Positions 52,827 to 62,866 of a stretch of DNA of 64,000 bases are shown here, piece by piece. Source of the DNA: Flectonema sp. DT1601 (taxonomy: Eukaryota; Euglenozoa; Diplonemea; Diplonemida; Diplonemidae); assembly GCA_964019425.1 (NCBI GenBank), contig OZ025792.1:558001-622000 (forward strand), in the 5' to 3' direction. The position numbers were made by a program, and so were the translations under genes. Under the pieces are notes generated by a model. The model had not been told where the DNA came from, did not search any database, and worked only from the letters and a program-made list of their open reading frames with translations. Each line of letters starts with the position of its first letter. Within the stretch, counting starts at the first letter, position 1.

Positions 52827-53114
52827 ATGAAACAGCTAAGACAGGAGCTCCGCAAATCTGGGCCTTCTATAGAGAACGCTGTCAAATGGAAAGAGGCAAG
52901 AACGAGAATGAAAAGGATTTTCCGAATGTATCGGAATTTAGAAAAGAAAAATTTATTCAAAAAATTACAAGATAAATTTCGTCAAAATCCGTTTACTGCC
53001 ATAAAAGAAGAACTCCAAAAAGAAGATCCTCAACCCCCCTCCCTTGATATTCCAGAGGAAAAAATAATTGAACATTTTAAAAACAATTATTGTGACAATG
53101 AAAAAAAAAACTGA
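52827..53114 (+). CDS. LINE N-terminal coiled region, plus copy
   Basis: 95 residues, MKQLRQELRKSGPSIENAVK onward, basic and helical. The frame is open upstream to the copy boundary but lacks the zinc finger. It overlaps the main ORF by 47 nt across a run of ten A (53101-53110); a one-base change in that run would join the frames. Either two ORFs, slippage at the A-run or an assembly length error could explain this. Confidence 0.6.
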   Translation: MKQLRQELRKSGPSIENAVKWKEARTRMKRIFRMYRNLEKKNLFKKLQDKFRQNPFTAIKEELQKEDPQPPSLDIPEEKIIEHFKNNYCDNEKKN

Positions 53115-56100
53115 TTTCACCCATCCCTCTTTTTTACCTAAGTCTGACTACAAGACAATGGATGATATCCAGTTCCCGAGCTTCGAACAGTTTGGTATTC
53201 TCTTATCAAAGAAAAAAAACAAATGTGCCCCTGGTCCCAATTGCATACCTTATGTTGTATGGAAAAAGGTCCCAACTTTTATGGAAGCACTTTACAAGGT
53301 ATTAAAGAGAATTTTCGAACTCAAGGCCTATCCGGATAGTTGGGGCTTAGCATTTGTAACAATGCTCCCAAAGCCCAACTCCGATGGGAAAGACATCTCG
53401 AAAACGAGACCGATAGCTGTGGGCAACTGCGACGGGAAAATTTTTAATACGGTTATTCAGGAAGCCGTCGCAAACCACACTCTTTCTAAATTTAATTTTC
53501 AAAAAGGCTTTAGGAAAGGTGTCTCTGGGTGTATCGAACATGCCACGATCACCTCAGAGATTTTTAAAGAAGTGAAAGCTCTCCGGAAAAACCTAACAAT
53601 TGTCTGGGTGGATTTGGCAGATGCTTTCGGCTCAGTCAAACATCAATTAATTTTCTTTGCTTTAAAATATTTCGGAATTCACGAAAGAATAATCGGTTTC
53701 TATAAAAGGTATTATTCCTCCATGCGCGTCCAAATCAGAGTTGGAGAAGGCCTGACGCCCACTATCCCTTTTGAAGTTGGTGTCTTTCAAGGCTGCGTTT
53801 CCTCCCCAACCCTTTTTAATTTGGTATTCCAACTACTGCTCTTTTCCTTAGCAGTTCATCAACAGGAAGCCTACGAGTTTAACAATAAATCCCTCCAACT
53901 ATTAGTTGCAGCTTTTGCTGATGATTTACAACTTACCACGTCATCAAAGGCGGGGGCAAAATTGCTAATCAAGTCGCTCGAACAGTTTCTCTCCTGGTCT
54001 CGTGGTATGAAAGCGAAACCCCAGAAATGCATTGCTCACAGCTTTGTACAAGGGAAACCAGCTAACCCGGACCTGAAGATTAACAATGTTCCGATTACGA
54101 ATCTCCAGGAAGCTGGAGAGTTCAAATACCTCGGGCGTTGGTTTGAGCCGAACGCCAAAGAACAGAAATTGCGAGAGCGCCTGACCACTTTTACCAGGAA
54201 TTTTTTAAAAAAAGTCGACGCCATGCCACTATATGGGTCTCAGAAGGCTTGGTCTGTCCAACACTTGTTATTGTCAAGGTTAACATGGAGTTTAATGATC
54301 CATGACTTATCTCTCCCTTTTGCCAAAAAAATGGACAAAATTATTAAACCTTTTTTGAAGAAATGGTGGGGATTTGTCCGCTCTGCGAACACAGTCATCC
54401 TTTTTACCGGTTCAAAGAACACTGTTGGTCTCAGACACAAAAGAGTTGAGACGCTATATAAACAAGCGCAATCAATTAAACTAGACATCCTCAGATCCTC
54501 ACAGGACTCTGACATGCACGGTGTCTACAATGTTATTATGGAGAAATCGTCCAACTGGTCGAAAAAGTTTTCAGCTTCTGCTGAGTGGGAGCGCCTTATT
54601 AAGTTTTTTTCTTACCGTTCTCTTGCGAAGCAATCAGCTGGTCTTGGTCACCGATTGCGCGATCTACGTACTACTCGCCCCGATCTCCTTAAGCGTTTTG
54701 AAGTGGAAGCCACAGATGAACTACTGAACTCTTTGAATAAATTACAAGTCCAAGGTCAGTGGAAGGAGTGGTCTAAATGTATGATAAACGACTTCACCTG
54801 GAATAAGGTACTTAGGGAGGGAAATCCTGCCTATATCTCATTTCAACTGAAAGCGGTTACAAACACCCTCCCCTCACAAGATAATTTAAAGAGGTGGAAC
54901 ATCACCAATGTGGACCAAAATTGTGTTTTGTGTGGCAAAGTGAATCCTACCCTCAGGCATGTCTTAACAGGCTGTCCTGTCTCTTTAACACAAGGGAGGT
55001 TCACGTGGCGTCACGACAGCGTTCTAAAACGCATTGTTATCTTCTTGGAAGAGTTGATAATAAAAGCCAACAAAAGAAAAGAAAACCTCCCGCCTCCCTC
55101 TCAAACTTTTTTAAAAACAGGGGAAAATAAACCCCTAGAAAGAATTTCTAAAGAGACAGGCGAACTTTCACTAGCGAATGATTGGGTCATCCTCGACGAT
55201 GTCGGTGATAACCGCCTAATTGTTCCTCTTGAAGTGTGCCATGTCTCGTCCTCTCTAAGACCAGACATTTTTATTTATTCTTTTTTTGCGAAAAGAGCAC
55301 TGATTCTGGAGCTGACGTGTCCAAATGAAGATCGTTTCGAAACCTCTCATGTCTTAAAGGAAAAGAAATACTTAAAGCTAAGAGACTCGATCATCGCTAA
55401 TGGCTTCGACTGTAACATTTTTACTATTGAAGTTGGCGTACGAGGAAACATCTGCATGGACCAGCTGAACATCTGGACACGTCACATCGGTTCACCTTTA
55501 GCACCAACAAAAGCTTTATTTTGTGAATGCACCAGAATCGCCAGACAGTGCTCATATGTTCTGTTCCAGACGAGGAACCTCCCCACGTGGCATTCAAGAC
55601 CACTAATGCGCAGCATTAAAGAAGAACCTGCCACTGCAAGTTTTATAAAAGATGGTAAAGAAATCTTCCCTGTGGAAGAAGTCAAAATCCACAAAGTAAC
55701 AAAACTGAAAACGATCGAAAAGCTCACCATTGAAAGATCGTGGCTTGAGAAATGTTTTATCTGGCAAACTTGTTACGCATCGGCTCTTTCTATTCTACTT
55801 ATTGCCAATGGTTCTTCCTCCCCGGCCCCTTCTGTTTTGTTAGATGAGGATGAGCTCACTGGACTCTCCTTGTCATTCTCTTCTATTTCTTCCATCTCTT
55901 TCCAGACTCCCCCACCTGAACTCATGTCAACGGGATCGCAAACACTTCCTGCTGATTTCGCTATAGTGATAAGAACTCAATCTGACATGGGTTCTCAAAC
56001 CCCCTTGTACAAAAAAAAAGAAGGAAAATTGAGGCTGAAACTTTCCTTGAAATGCCAGATTTTAGAAAACGAATTAGAGCAAATGAAAGAACGAATTTTT

Positions 56101-56286
56101 TATGTTCTATTTTTATTTTACTTTAATGCGATGTCAGCCTCCCTCGAGAAAGACAAGCAGTTACTAAATGGATTACCTGTTGAGATCAAAGCTACCAACC
56201 AGGATCCATCCTCACTTCCTCCTGCGCCCCCTGTTTTAATTATTGAAAAAGATAGAGAAAAGAATATGAACTTCTGGAAGGAGTAA
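53068..56286 (+). CDS. LINE ORF2: RT - zinc knuckle - restriction-like endonuclease
   Basis: 1072 residues from the ATG at 53068 (or the in-frame ATG at 53098). RT: CAPGPNCIPYVVW, KTRPIAVGNCDGK, QKGFRKGVSGCIEHA, VWVDLADAFGSVKH, GVFQGCVSSPTLFNLVF and FADDLQL at 283-289; thumb FKYLGRWFEPNAKEQ. Zinc knuckle CVLCGKVNPTLRHVLTGC near 615. REL nuclease RPDIFIYSFF then LELTCPNE near 730-755 and IEVGVRGNI near 800. This is the R2/NeSL-type architecture, whose members usually nick a specific target by the C-terminal nuclease. The last 150 residues form a Ser-rich and helical tail not typical of R2. Confidence 0.85.
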   Translation: MNILKTIIVTMKKKTDFTHPSFLPKSDYKTMDDIQFPSFEQFGILLSKKKNKCAPGPNCIPYVVWKKVPTFMEALYKVLKRIFELKAYPDSWGLAFVTMLPKPNSDGKDISKTRPIAVGNCDGKIFNTVIQEAVANHTLSKFNFQKGFRKGVSGCIEHATITSEIFKEVKALRKNLTIVWVDLADAFGSVKHQLIFFALKYFGIHERIIGFYKRYYSSMRVQIRVGEGLTPTIPFEVGVFQGCVSSPTLFNLVFQLLLFSLAVHQQEAYEFNNKSLQLLVAAFADDLQLTTSSKAGAKLLIKSLEQFLSWSRGMKAKPQKCIAHSFVQGKPANPDLKINNVPITNLQEAGEFKYLGRWFEPNAKEQKLRERLTTFTRNFLKKVDAMPLYGSQKAWSVQHLLLSRLTWSLMIHDLSLPFAKKMDKIIKPFLKKWWGFVRSANTVILFTGSKNTVGLRHKRVETLYKQAQSIKLDILRSSQDSDMHGVYNVIMEKSSNWSKKFSASAEWERLIKFFSYRSLAKQSAGLGHRLRDLRTTRPDLLKRFEVEATDELLNSLNKLQVQGQWKEWSKCMINDFTWNKVLREGNPAYISFQLKAVTNTLPSQDNLKRWNITNVDQNCVLCGKVNPTLRHVLTGCPVSLTQGRFTWRHDSVLKRIVIFLEELIIKANKRKENLPPPSQTFLKTGENKPLERISKETGELSLANDWVILDDVGDNRLIVPLEVCHVSSSLRPDIFIYSFFAKRALILELTCPNEDRFETSHVLKEKKYLKLRDSIIANGFDCNIFTIEVGVRGNICMDQLNIWTRHIGSPLAPTKALFCECTRIARQCSYVLFQTRNLPTWHSRPLMRSIKEEPATASFIKDGKEIFPVEEVKIHKVTKLKTIEKLTIERSWLEKCFIWQTCYASALSILLIANGSSSPAPSVLLDEDELTGLSLSFSSISSISFQTPPPELMSTGSQTLPADFAIVIRTQSDMGSQTPLYKKKEGKLRLKLSLKCQILENELEQMKERIFYVLFLFYFNAMSASLEKDKQLLNGLPVEIKATNQDPSSLPPAPPVLIIEKDREKNMNFWKE

Positions 56287-56357
56287 TTCAACGGTTAACA
56301 GCAGAACGCGATGAATCGAAGACTTCTCTTTCTGCACTAGTTCGACAATATGACTTA

Positions 56358-57287
56358 GTGGAAGATTACAGGAAACGTGAGCTCGCAAATCTGACTCAGA
56401 GAGCAGACCTATCGGAAATGGCGCTCTTTAATTACCATCAAAGGTTTGTTCTTCTGTCGAACGAATTGGAGACCAAATGTAATGAGGAAAGAGAAAGTAA
56501 AATAAGACTTTTCTATACTCAACAGGAGGTCGAGAGTTTGCGTGCCGCGCGTCCCCGTATGACCCACTTTAGTCAACAAGTTTCCCCCCGAACCCCCGTT
56601 CTGTATGAATCTGTTGCTATGATGAAGATAGTAAAGAACTACCTCTCGCTCTTTACAACTACGAGTAGTCTTTTTACTCCTCTTATTAAACCCCTTATCC
56701 CTACCCTTAATTATATCACCCCTCTTTGTCCTCTAGCCTCAATTCCTCCGACAATGCCGCAGAGTGAAGCTCTCGACCGCACGCCGACCAAGATTTTACG
56801 ACAAGAGAGTCACGTTATCTCCGTTAAAGAGAATACACCTATTGCGAGACAATGGTCCGAGGGTAGGATTGACTTACTCGAGAATTACTGTCGAGCAGTA
56901 GATGACTCTCTCGAAACAAACGAGAAAGCGGCAGAGCTCTCAGAACAACTTCTGGATGCCCAACTTCGCCTCTCGGAGCTGAATCACCAACGGTGTACAA
57001 CTCACGCAGAGCAGCTTGAGCAATCCATGATGTTAACGGGACTGGCGAGCGATTTAAATGCTCAACTCGCCTTGGCACGGTCTCAAATTGCGGCCCTGAA
57101 GTTCCAATTAGCTTCATGGGCAGAAGGTTTGAGTCCGCCAGACACAGAAGAACATGAGGAAAATGAAACTCCGCCGAGAAAGTCTGAGCGTTCAACTCTG
57201 AAAAAACGAACCCCTCCATCAAGATATCGTTACAATCGAAGGAGATGTTCTGCTGATGACGTTCACGGTGACTCCACCCCCTTGTAA
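56358..57287 (+). CDS. LINE ORF3: coiled-coil protein, plus copy
   Basis: 309 residues starting MEDYRKRELANLTQRADLSE; the frame is open upstream into the end of ORF2 (ELLEGVIQRLTAERDESK), so the ORFs overlap in different frames. Long heptad stretches at both ends, a hydrophobic Pro/Ile middle (LIKPLIPTLNYITPLCPLAS), a basic C-terminus. High similarity to the minus copy with few replacements suggests it was a real gene. A third coiled-coil ORF is unusual for REL LINEs. Confidence 0.65.
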   Translation: MEDYRKRELANLTQRADLSEMALFNYHQRFVLLSNELETKCNEERESKIRLFYTQQEVESLRAARPRMTHFSQQVSPRTPVLYESVAMMKIVKNYLSLFTTTSSLFTPLIKPLIPTLNYITPLCPLASIPPTMPQSEALDRTPTKILRQESHVISVKENTPIARQWSEGRIDLLENYCRAVDDSLETNEKAAELSEQLLDAQLRLSELNHQRCTTHAEQLEQSMMLTGLASDLNAQLALARSQIAALKFQLASWAEGLSPPDTEEHEENETPPRKSERSTLKKRTPPSRYRYNRRRCSADDVHGDSTPL

Positions 57288-57550
57288 TTCTCTTTTTCCT
57301 TACTTTCACATCACTTTGTTTATTTAGTTTTTTTAGCTTATTTATTATTTATTGTTTGTTTTTGTTTGTATTATTTTATCGATATGTTTTATGTCCGTCA
57401 GATCATAACGTTAATCAGGTTAATTGTTAATTGTTAATTGTAAATGGTCTAAACCCCAATCCAAGTTCCCAAGGCTTGGCATAGATTTGAGTGACGCCTT
57501 ACTGGCCTCCTCATCCTCTATGAGTGGTGAGGGGGCCAGCAATGGTTTTT

Positions 57551-58769
57551 TTTTTTTTTTTTTTTTTCCTCTTATTTCTTTTTTTCTTTTTCTTTTACTC
57601 TAATATGAAATATTTTTGAACAAAATGTGATTATTAATTTAAAAAAAAAAAAAAAAAAATAATAATGTAAATGAATAATAAAAAAAAAAAAAAAAAAAAA
57701 ACATGCCTTGGGAATACAATCAAAGCCCCAATTAATCGGTCCTTTCTTTTTCCTTCTTGTCAAGTGATCGCTCCACTCGTCGATCACCAAAACCGATTGT
57801 ATTTATATCTGTTCTTTTCTCAACGATCGGCTATACCGACCATTTTTTTTTATAAATAATTGTTTTCTTCTTCTCGACGATCAGATCCAATTGATCGACC
57901 TTTTTTTTTTTTTTTCCTTTATTCCTTCCATCCCTCCCGCTCCCCTAATTTTAAATAAAAACAAGATCAGCTCAGCTTGATCGTTAATCTTTTTTTCTTT
58001 TTTTTAATTGAAACTGATTGTATTTATATCTGTTTATTTTTCTCAACGATCGGCTTTACCGATCAACCTTTAAAATAATTTCTTCCTCTTGACGATCAGA
58101 TCCAATTGATCAACCTTTTCTTTTTTTTTCTTCTATTCCTTCCATCCCTCCCGCTCCCCTATTTGTATTAAAAACAAGATCAGCTCAGCTTGATCGTTAA
58201 TTTTTTTTTCTTTCTTTTTTGTTGGTCCTAGTCAAGACCTTAAACTGACTAACTGGTCTTAATTTTAAATAAGTGTTAACCTAGTTTTTCTTTTCCTTTT
58301 CAATTTCCTTTTAATACTCTCTATCTGGTCTGTTATGTCATATATTTCTCATTTAATTTTATCATCCATTTTACTTTTCACTGTTTCCCATCTACATTTT
58401 ATTTTCAAATAGTTACGGTCTGTTAAAAAAAAAAAAAAGTTTAAATAAGTTAAATTGAACATGTTAACTCAATTCCGCAATTCTTCCGTCATGGTCATGA
58501 CATTCTTTTTAGTTTCTCTAATGCACAAGAGATACCATCACTCATGAGATACCAACGCACATACGAGATACCAGCACTCCAGAGATACCGACACGCTAGA
58601 GACTAGAGATACCCCTTCCAGGCTCGCGTTGCTCGCACACAACTTTTTTTTTTTAAGCTTTCTGAACAAACATTATTTTTACAACCAAGTCACGTCTGTT
58701 TTTATTCCCTGGCTAGGTACCCGTCCAGGGTACAGATTTGAACTTAACTTTACGCTCGCTTCGCTCGCG
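57551..58769. repeat. structured repeats of the right arm
   Basis: Mirror of 40171-41300: TGATCGCTCCACTCGTCGAT, GATCGGC...GATC stems, GATCAGCTCAGCTTGATCG, GGTCCTAGTCAAGACC, GAGATACC repeats (58530-58610) and AACTTAACTTTACGCTCGC with its inverted copy. Homopolymer lengths differ between arms. No gene. Confidence 0.65.
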
Positions 58770-58925
58770 TTAAGTTAAGTCCAATTTTGTACCCTTTTCC
58801 TTGCTACTTTCTTCTTACTAATTTTTCTGGTTGAAAAACACAAAAAATGTGCCTGGGAATTGAACCCTTGCCACGGCTACCGAAGAGATTTAAGGTATCC
58901 ACTCGGCTGTGCAGCCCTGGGATTT
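58770..58925 (-). mobile_element. tRNA-derived SINE, right-arm copy
   Basis: Minus-strand copy of the 40015-40170 SINE: box A GCCGAGTGGATACC and the box B region GGGTTCAATTCCC, with TTTTTCAACCAGAAAAATT. Confidence 0.75.
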
Positions 58926-59056
58926 TCTTTTTTTTTTTTTGCATTTAACAAGTATTGTAAGAACGAAAAAGAATGTTGGCAGCACACGTAAACCTCCTTT
59001 AGCTTTATCAGTTTAAGTCGGTTCACGGTTTCGTGCACAAACAAAAAACTCACAAA

Positions 59057-59944
59057 ATGTCGAAAGTAGATATCCCACAAGATTTCGACTGGTCAACTGT
59101 CGAGGTGCCTGAGATCCCGGAAGGGGCGCATCCGTCAGCGACAGACCAATGTTGTGTGTTTCCGTTATGCGGAAAAATACATACGGACGGCACGAACTGT
59201 CACCGATGCGGTGAAATGGGCGAGACGGAATGTCTCAAGTCCCGTTTAGGCAACGACGAAGTCACCCAAGCCAGGTGGTTGCCTGAGGCATCCCAGGAAT
59301 GGGTGTGTCCTCCATGTGGGTTTGTGCTCCGGAATGGAGCCCCATATGCAATGCTCGTACCGGAAGGGCGACATTTTAACGCAACGATGCCAGTTGCGGA
59401 AACAGTTAAGGAATTAACTGTAGTGGAGCGGGTGACGATGGATCCACGTAGGGTCGTCACTTGGGTGGAAAACCTAAAAACCCCGTCTGGCCTGAATTAC
59501 GTGTTTGCAGGTTTGCAACAGCGTTACGGCACAGTCAACGGAAAAGCAATCCCGGAGACTGCTGTCGAGGGCGGGGGGGCAGTGTCGCACGAAATGCGGC
59601 ACTTGCTGAGAATGATTGACGGCCTGCTACCGGTCTCCAACAGCTCAGGGCACGTCAGGCAGACGTTGCAAGTGGCGGTGGACCGCATGGAAGATCTGCT
59701 GTTCTCGACGAGGAACAGAAAGATGACCGGCGCCTATGAGGGGTACCTCAAGACGTACGGATACGGGGAGTATACGGAGCGACTAATTGGCCTCGCGATG
59801 AAGGAGACGATGAGAACCGCGCTCCCGGGACAAACCCACGAGGGTGACCAAATGAGCGGTGGCGACCGTAAACGTCATTTTTCCGGGAAGGGAGCTGGAG
59901 GAAATTTTTCCGGGAAGGGAGCTGGAGGAAAGAGGAAGTATTGA
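59057..59944 (+). CDS. Gag-like protein with PHD-type zinc motif, YR element 2
   Basis: About 295 residues from the ATG at 59057 (MSKVDIPQDFDWSTVEV). An early Cys/His cluster, CCVFPLCGKIHTDGTNCHRC ... ECL ... WVCPPCG, resembles a PHD/RING-like finger. The C-terminus repeats FSGKGAGG twice and ends KRKY. It is placed first, as Gag-like proteins are in Ngaro/VIPER elements, and abuts the recombinase ORF directly. Confidence 0.65.
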   Translation: MSKVDIPQDFDWSTVEVPEIPEGAHPSATDQCCVFPLCGKIHTDGTNCHRCGEMGETECLKSRLGNDEVTQARWLPEASQEWVCPPCGFVLRNGAPYAMLVPEGRHFNATMPVAETVKELTVVERVTMDPRRVVTWVENLKTPSGLNYVFAGLQQRYGTVNGKAIPETAVEGGGAVSHEMRHLLRMIDGLLPVSNSSGHVRQTLQVAVDRMEDLLFSTRNRKMTGAYEGYLKTYGYGEYTERLIGLAMKETMRTALPGQTHEGDQMSGGDRKRHFSGKGAGGNFSGKGAGGKRKY

Positions 59945-62487
59945 ATGGAGGAAAAACCACACGATGTGTGGGGGCCTGTTCCGGAAGGGACGCAAGGCAA
60001 AAAGCGGATCGGAAGACCGCCGAAAAAATCACTTGCCATAGTGAACTCGGAGAAACTCGAGGAACTCGAGAGTCAGCTGGACCTGACACTGACCGGTTGT
60101 TTCGCCGAATCGACACAAGCATCGATAAGATCGGTAATGCGAAATTGGATCCCCTTCGATGCAACCATATGTGCGATAAAACCGGATATGCCGCCGACGC
60201 GGAGTTTCCTCCTGTGGCTACAGGCAAAGATCAACTTGGGAGAGTTGCAACCACAGTCGGCGAACCAATACTTGGCAAGTTTTCGCTCGGCTGCAATTCC
60301 GCCCACAGCTGCATTCCGGAAGGCCATGACAAGGTCAACAGACGAAAATCAGCGAAGGGAGGGAATGCTGACGAAAATACGCACCAAGGAAGAGATCACG
60401 GAAGTAATCCGTCGACAGGAAGGGATGTATGTAGCGGTGTTGGCCACACAATGGTCTCTGGCGGCGAGATTTATCGACCTGATGCTACTGAGGAGACGGG
60501 ACATCCGGGAAGTCAGGAACGGTTACCTAATTGGCTTGGTCGGGGGGAAGACCGACAAAACGAGACGAGGTCAATGGATTCTGGTAGCAAAAAATGGCTC
60601 TTTATTCCGCGTGGTGTTGCAATGGTTGGCAACAACGAATGGCGAAATGGTATTCACGGGTTTGAACCGATCGGGATACAACAGATGGCTGGAAAGACAT
60701 CTCGACACCACGAGCCACTACATACGTCACAGTGCACTCACGTATGTCGCGTTGGAGTCGTCGGAACGGGACGCTCAGGCGATGGCGCGGCATGCATCAG
60801 GGACGTCAACCCAGTTCTACATACCGCCGGAGACTTGGACCTCGACTCGGAATACGATAAAAGCGGCCGCACTACTGCAGTGAAAGCTATCCATGACAGA
60901 CCTTTTTGGGCTTCAAAATTGGAAGCAGGATTCCGCATGTACGACTACGCGGAAGGATGGCTAACGGGGATAACTGGAACACGTTGTCCGCGAACATGTT
61001 ATGACGGAACCATATCTGGAATAAGAATGGAACCGGTAAACATGGAACTGCTAGTGGGAAGCTATCCGAACCTGAGAACAAACATGAGATGGATTGCAGA
61101 TCCGAACTTTGTCATCCAAGTGATTAACAATTCGCCACAAGAAGACGAATCTGGGATAGGCGCAAAGAATGTCCAATTAAAACCTCATACCGAACGCATG
61201 CTTGAGCTTGGTTTCGCCGAACCATCTCCTAGATCGACGACGAATAGATTCATGCACTCTGCTTTTCTCATACCGAAAAGTACACCTGGACAATTACGTT
61301 TCATCCTAAATTGTAAGACTATTAATGAGTTAACAGCTTATACCTCGTTACCGCCATGCAGGCTACCGTCTTACGAAACGATAGTGGAAACCTTGCTACC
61401 ACGTAGGTACGCTTGCGAGTTTGACTTTACATCGTATTTCTTTCAATTCCCGATTCCTGAAAGAATTAGACCGTTGTTCTCTTTTCGAGTAGACAAGAAG
61501 ATCTACCGGATGACACGTCTACCGATGGGGTACAGAGGTGCACCTCAATTAGCCCAGGCTGTTCTTCTGAATCTGATCGAAGATGCAATAGATGGGAGGG
61601 ATGTGTCCGGCATTGGGTGGATTGACAATGCCATCTTTGCGGCGGATGATATACAGGTTCTACAATCGGTTAGAGATAGATTCCGAACTCTATGTCTGAA
61701 ATATTCAATTACGATAGGCGCGGTCACAGAACCCAACACATACATAATCACATTAGGAATAGAAGCTGACTTGACGAGGAAATGTTGGAAACTAAAGGAA
61801 AAATGGGTCAAAGCGGTCGCTGAACCAGGGAAAATGATCTTGGACTCACGCGTGAACCTACGACGTAGTTACTGGAAGATTTCGGGAATCATTTTGTGGA
61901 GACGTCATGCGCTAAGATTACGTCTACACGAGGCGACAGAACTCCTGATGGGAATGTCTGAACTGATGCAGGAAGGCGACCCGAAATCTAAGGTTTTCTG
62001 GAACACAGCAGTGAAAATCTCAGAGGAGTACATGAACTCTCTTAGGCTCGAGTTCAGGGAGCTTGTGAAGAACGAATGGGTGCGGTGGAATAAGCGTAGC
62101 TATGAAACAGAAATGACTTTCGTATCTGATGCAAGTACAAAAGCCTGGGCATTTGTAGTGGGAAACTCTTATCGGAGAGGACGCTTCCCGCGCGATATAG
62201 TGAACATGGGGATTTTCGAAAAGGAATTTTTCGCAGTAGTCAAGGCCATTGAATATGTAGTGACAGAGTTAAAACTGCAGAGTTGCAGGGTGACGGGACA
62301 TGTAGACAACAAGGGAGTTATCGGTTCGTTGCACCGTGGCTATTCTCTACAACAAAATGTACAACCCATGTTACGGACTATTCATCGACTGTTGGACAGG
62401 TCTAGTTCAGTTCTGCACGTCGAGTACGTGGCGAGCGAGGACAATATTGCTGACAAGCACACTAGACTGGAAGATGAAGCATACTAA
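59941..62487 (+). CDS. reverse transcriptase-RNase H, YR element 2
   Basis: The frame is open over 848 codons, but its first 310 overlap the recombinase and may be partly non-coding. Convincing RT signals run from about 61150: HSAFLIPKSTPGQLRFILNC, YACEFDFTSYFFQFPIP, MTRLPMGYRGAPQLAQ and GIGWIDNAIFAADD. RNase H follows: TFVSDASTKAWAFVVGN, FEKEFFAVVKAIE, CRVTGHVDNKGVIGS and VEYVASEDNIADKHTR. Confidence 0.82.
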   Translation: MNGGKTTRCVGACSGRDARQKADRKTAEKITCHSELGETRGTRESAGPDTDRLFRRIDTSIDKIGNAKLDPLRCNHMCDKTGYAADAEFPPVATGKDQLGRVATTVGEPILGKFSLGCNSAHSCIPEGHDKVNRRKSAKGGNADENTHQGRDHGSNPSTGRDVCSGVGHTMVSGGEIYRPDATEETGHPGSQERLPNWLGRGEDRQNETRSMDSGSKKWLFIPRGVAMVGNNEWRNGIHGFEPIGIQQMAGKTSRHHEPLHTSQCTHVCRVGVVGTGRSGDGAACIRDVNPVLHTAGDLDLDSEYDKSGRTTAVKAIHDRPFWASKLEAGFRMYDYAEGWLTGITGTRCPRTCYDGTISGIRMEPVNMELLVGSYPNLRTNMRWIADPNFVIQVINNSPQEDESGIGAKNVQLKPHTERMLELGFAEPSPRSTTNRFMHSAFLIPKSTPGQLRFILNCKTINELTAYTSLPPCRLPSYETIVETLLPRRYACEFDFTSYFFQFPIPERIRPLFSFRVDKKIYRMTRLPMGYRGAPQLAQAVLLNLIEDAIDGRDVSGIGWIDNAIFAADDIQVLQSVRDRFRTLCLKYSITIGAVTEPNTYIITLGIEADLTRKCWKLKEKWVKAVAEPGKMILDSRVNLRRSYWKISGIILWRRHALRLRLHEATELLMGMSELMQEGDPKSKVFWNTAVKISEEYMNSLRLEFRELVKNEWVRWNKRSYETEMTFVSDASTKAWAFVVGNSYRRGRFPRDIVNMGIFEKEFFAVVKAIEYVVTELKLQSCRVTGHVDNKGVIGSLHRGYSLQQNVQPMLRTIHRLLDRSSSVLHVEYVASEDNIADKHTRLEDEAY
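59945..60883 (+). CDS. tyrosine recombinase, YR element 2
   Basis: 312 residues. An N-terminal SAM-like helical region (SRSVMRNWIPF-type; PPTRSFLLWLQAKINLGELQ) is followed by a catalytic domain with SLAARFIDLMLLRRRD (Arg), SHYIRHSALTYVA (His/Arg box), AMARHASGTSTQFYI (His, Tyr). A basic Pro-Lys stretch (KKRIGRPPKKS) near the start may be an AT-hook or nuclear signal. It overlaps the RT frame. Confidence 0.8.
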   Translation: MEEKPHDVWGPVPEGTQGKKRIGRPPKKSLAIVNSEKLEELESQLDLTLTGCFAESTQASIRSVMRNWIPFDATICAIKPDMPPTRSFLLWLQAKINLGELQPQSANQYLASFRSAAIPPTAAFRKAMTRSTDENQRREGMLTKIRTKEEITEVIRRQEGMYVAVLATQWSLAARFIDLMLLRRRDIREVRNGYLIGLVGGKTDKTRRGQWILVAKNGSLFRVVLQWLATTNGEMVFTGLNRSGYNRWLERHLDTTSHYIRHSALTYVALESSERDAQAMARHASGTSTQFYIPPETWTSTRNTIKAAALLQ

Positions 62488-62866
62488 GAAATGATACACA
62501 AGAAGAACGAACACCGCATCGCATCGGTTTATTATCTCATAAAAGACCGTTATTCTCCCAACTTTGATAGATACCATATCAAACTAGACACGACGGCCAC
62601 GAACAATCCACTGGAAAGGGGTCCGGTTTCGTGCACAAACAAAAAATCACAGTGTTATATCATTATTTTCTGTATAGTTGAAGTTAAAGCCAATTCTTTT
62701 TTGCATTTAACAAGTATTGTAAGAACGAAAAAGAATGTTGGCAGCACACGTAAACCTCCTTTAGCTTTATCAGTTTAAGTCGGTTCACGGTTTCGTGCAC
62801 AAACAAAAAATCACAGTGTTATATCATTATTTTCTGTATAGTTGAAGTTAAAGCCAATTCTTTTTA

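Larger units (their letters stand above)
52681..57550 (+). mobile_element. REL-type LINE, plus copy, 5'-truncated but coding-intact from RT onward
   Basis: Head-to-head with the minus copy. It holds the coiled N-terminal ORF (52827-53114), the main ORF (53068-56286) and the coiled-coil ORF (56358-57287). A non-coding tail follows to a T-tract at about 57550. The N-terminal finger is missing. Confidence 0.85.
58941..62866 (+). mobile_element. tyrosine-recombinase retroelement 2 (Ngaro/VIPER-like), looks whole
   Basis: Split repeats in A1-ORFs-B1-A2-B2 order: A1 58941-59026 (GCATTTAACAAGTATTGTAA...), B1 62625-62702 (GGTTTCGTGCACAAACAAAA...), A2 62703-62788, B2 62789-62866. Repeat copies look essentially identical, so the insertion is young. 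The empty site is preserved in the left arm near 39995-40010. Three internal parts: Gag-like, recombinase and RT/RNase H. It appears whole and is a different family member from element 1. Confidence 0.88.

Noticed and set aside
56839-57309. 156-residue minus-strand frame opposite the coiled-coil ORF
   Set aside because: Shadow of the plus-strand ORF; the same shadow appears in the other LINE copy.
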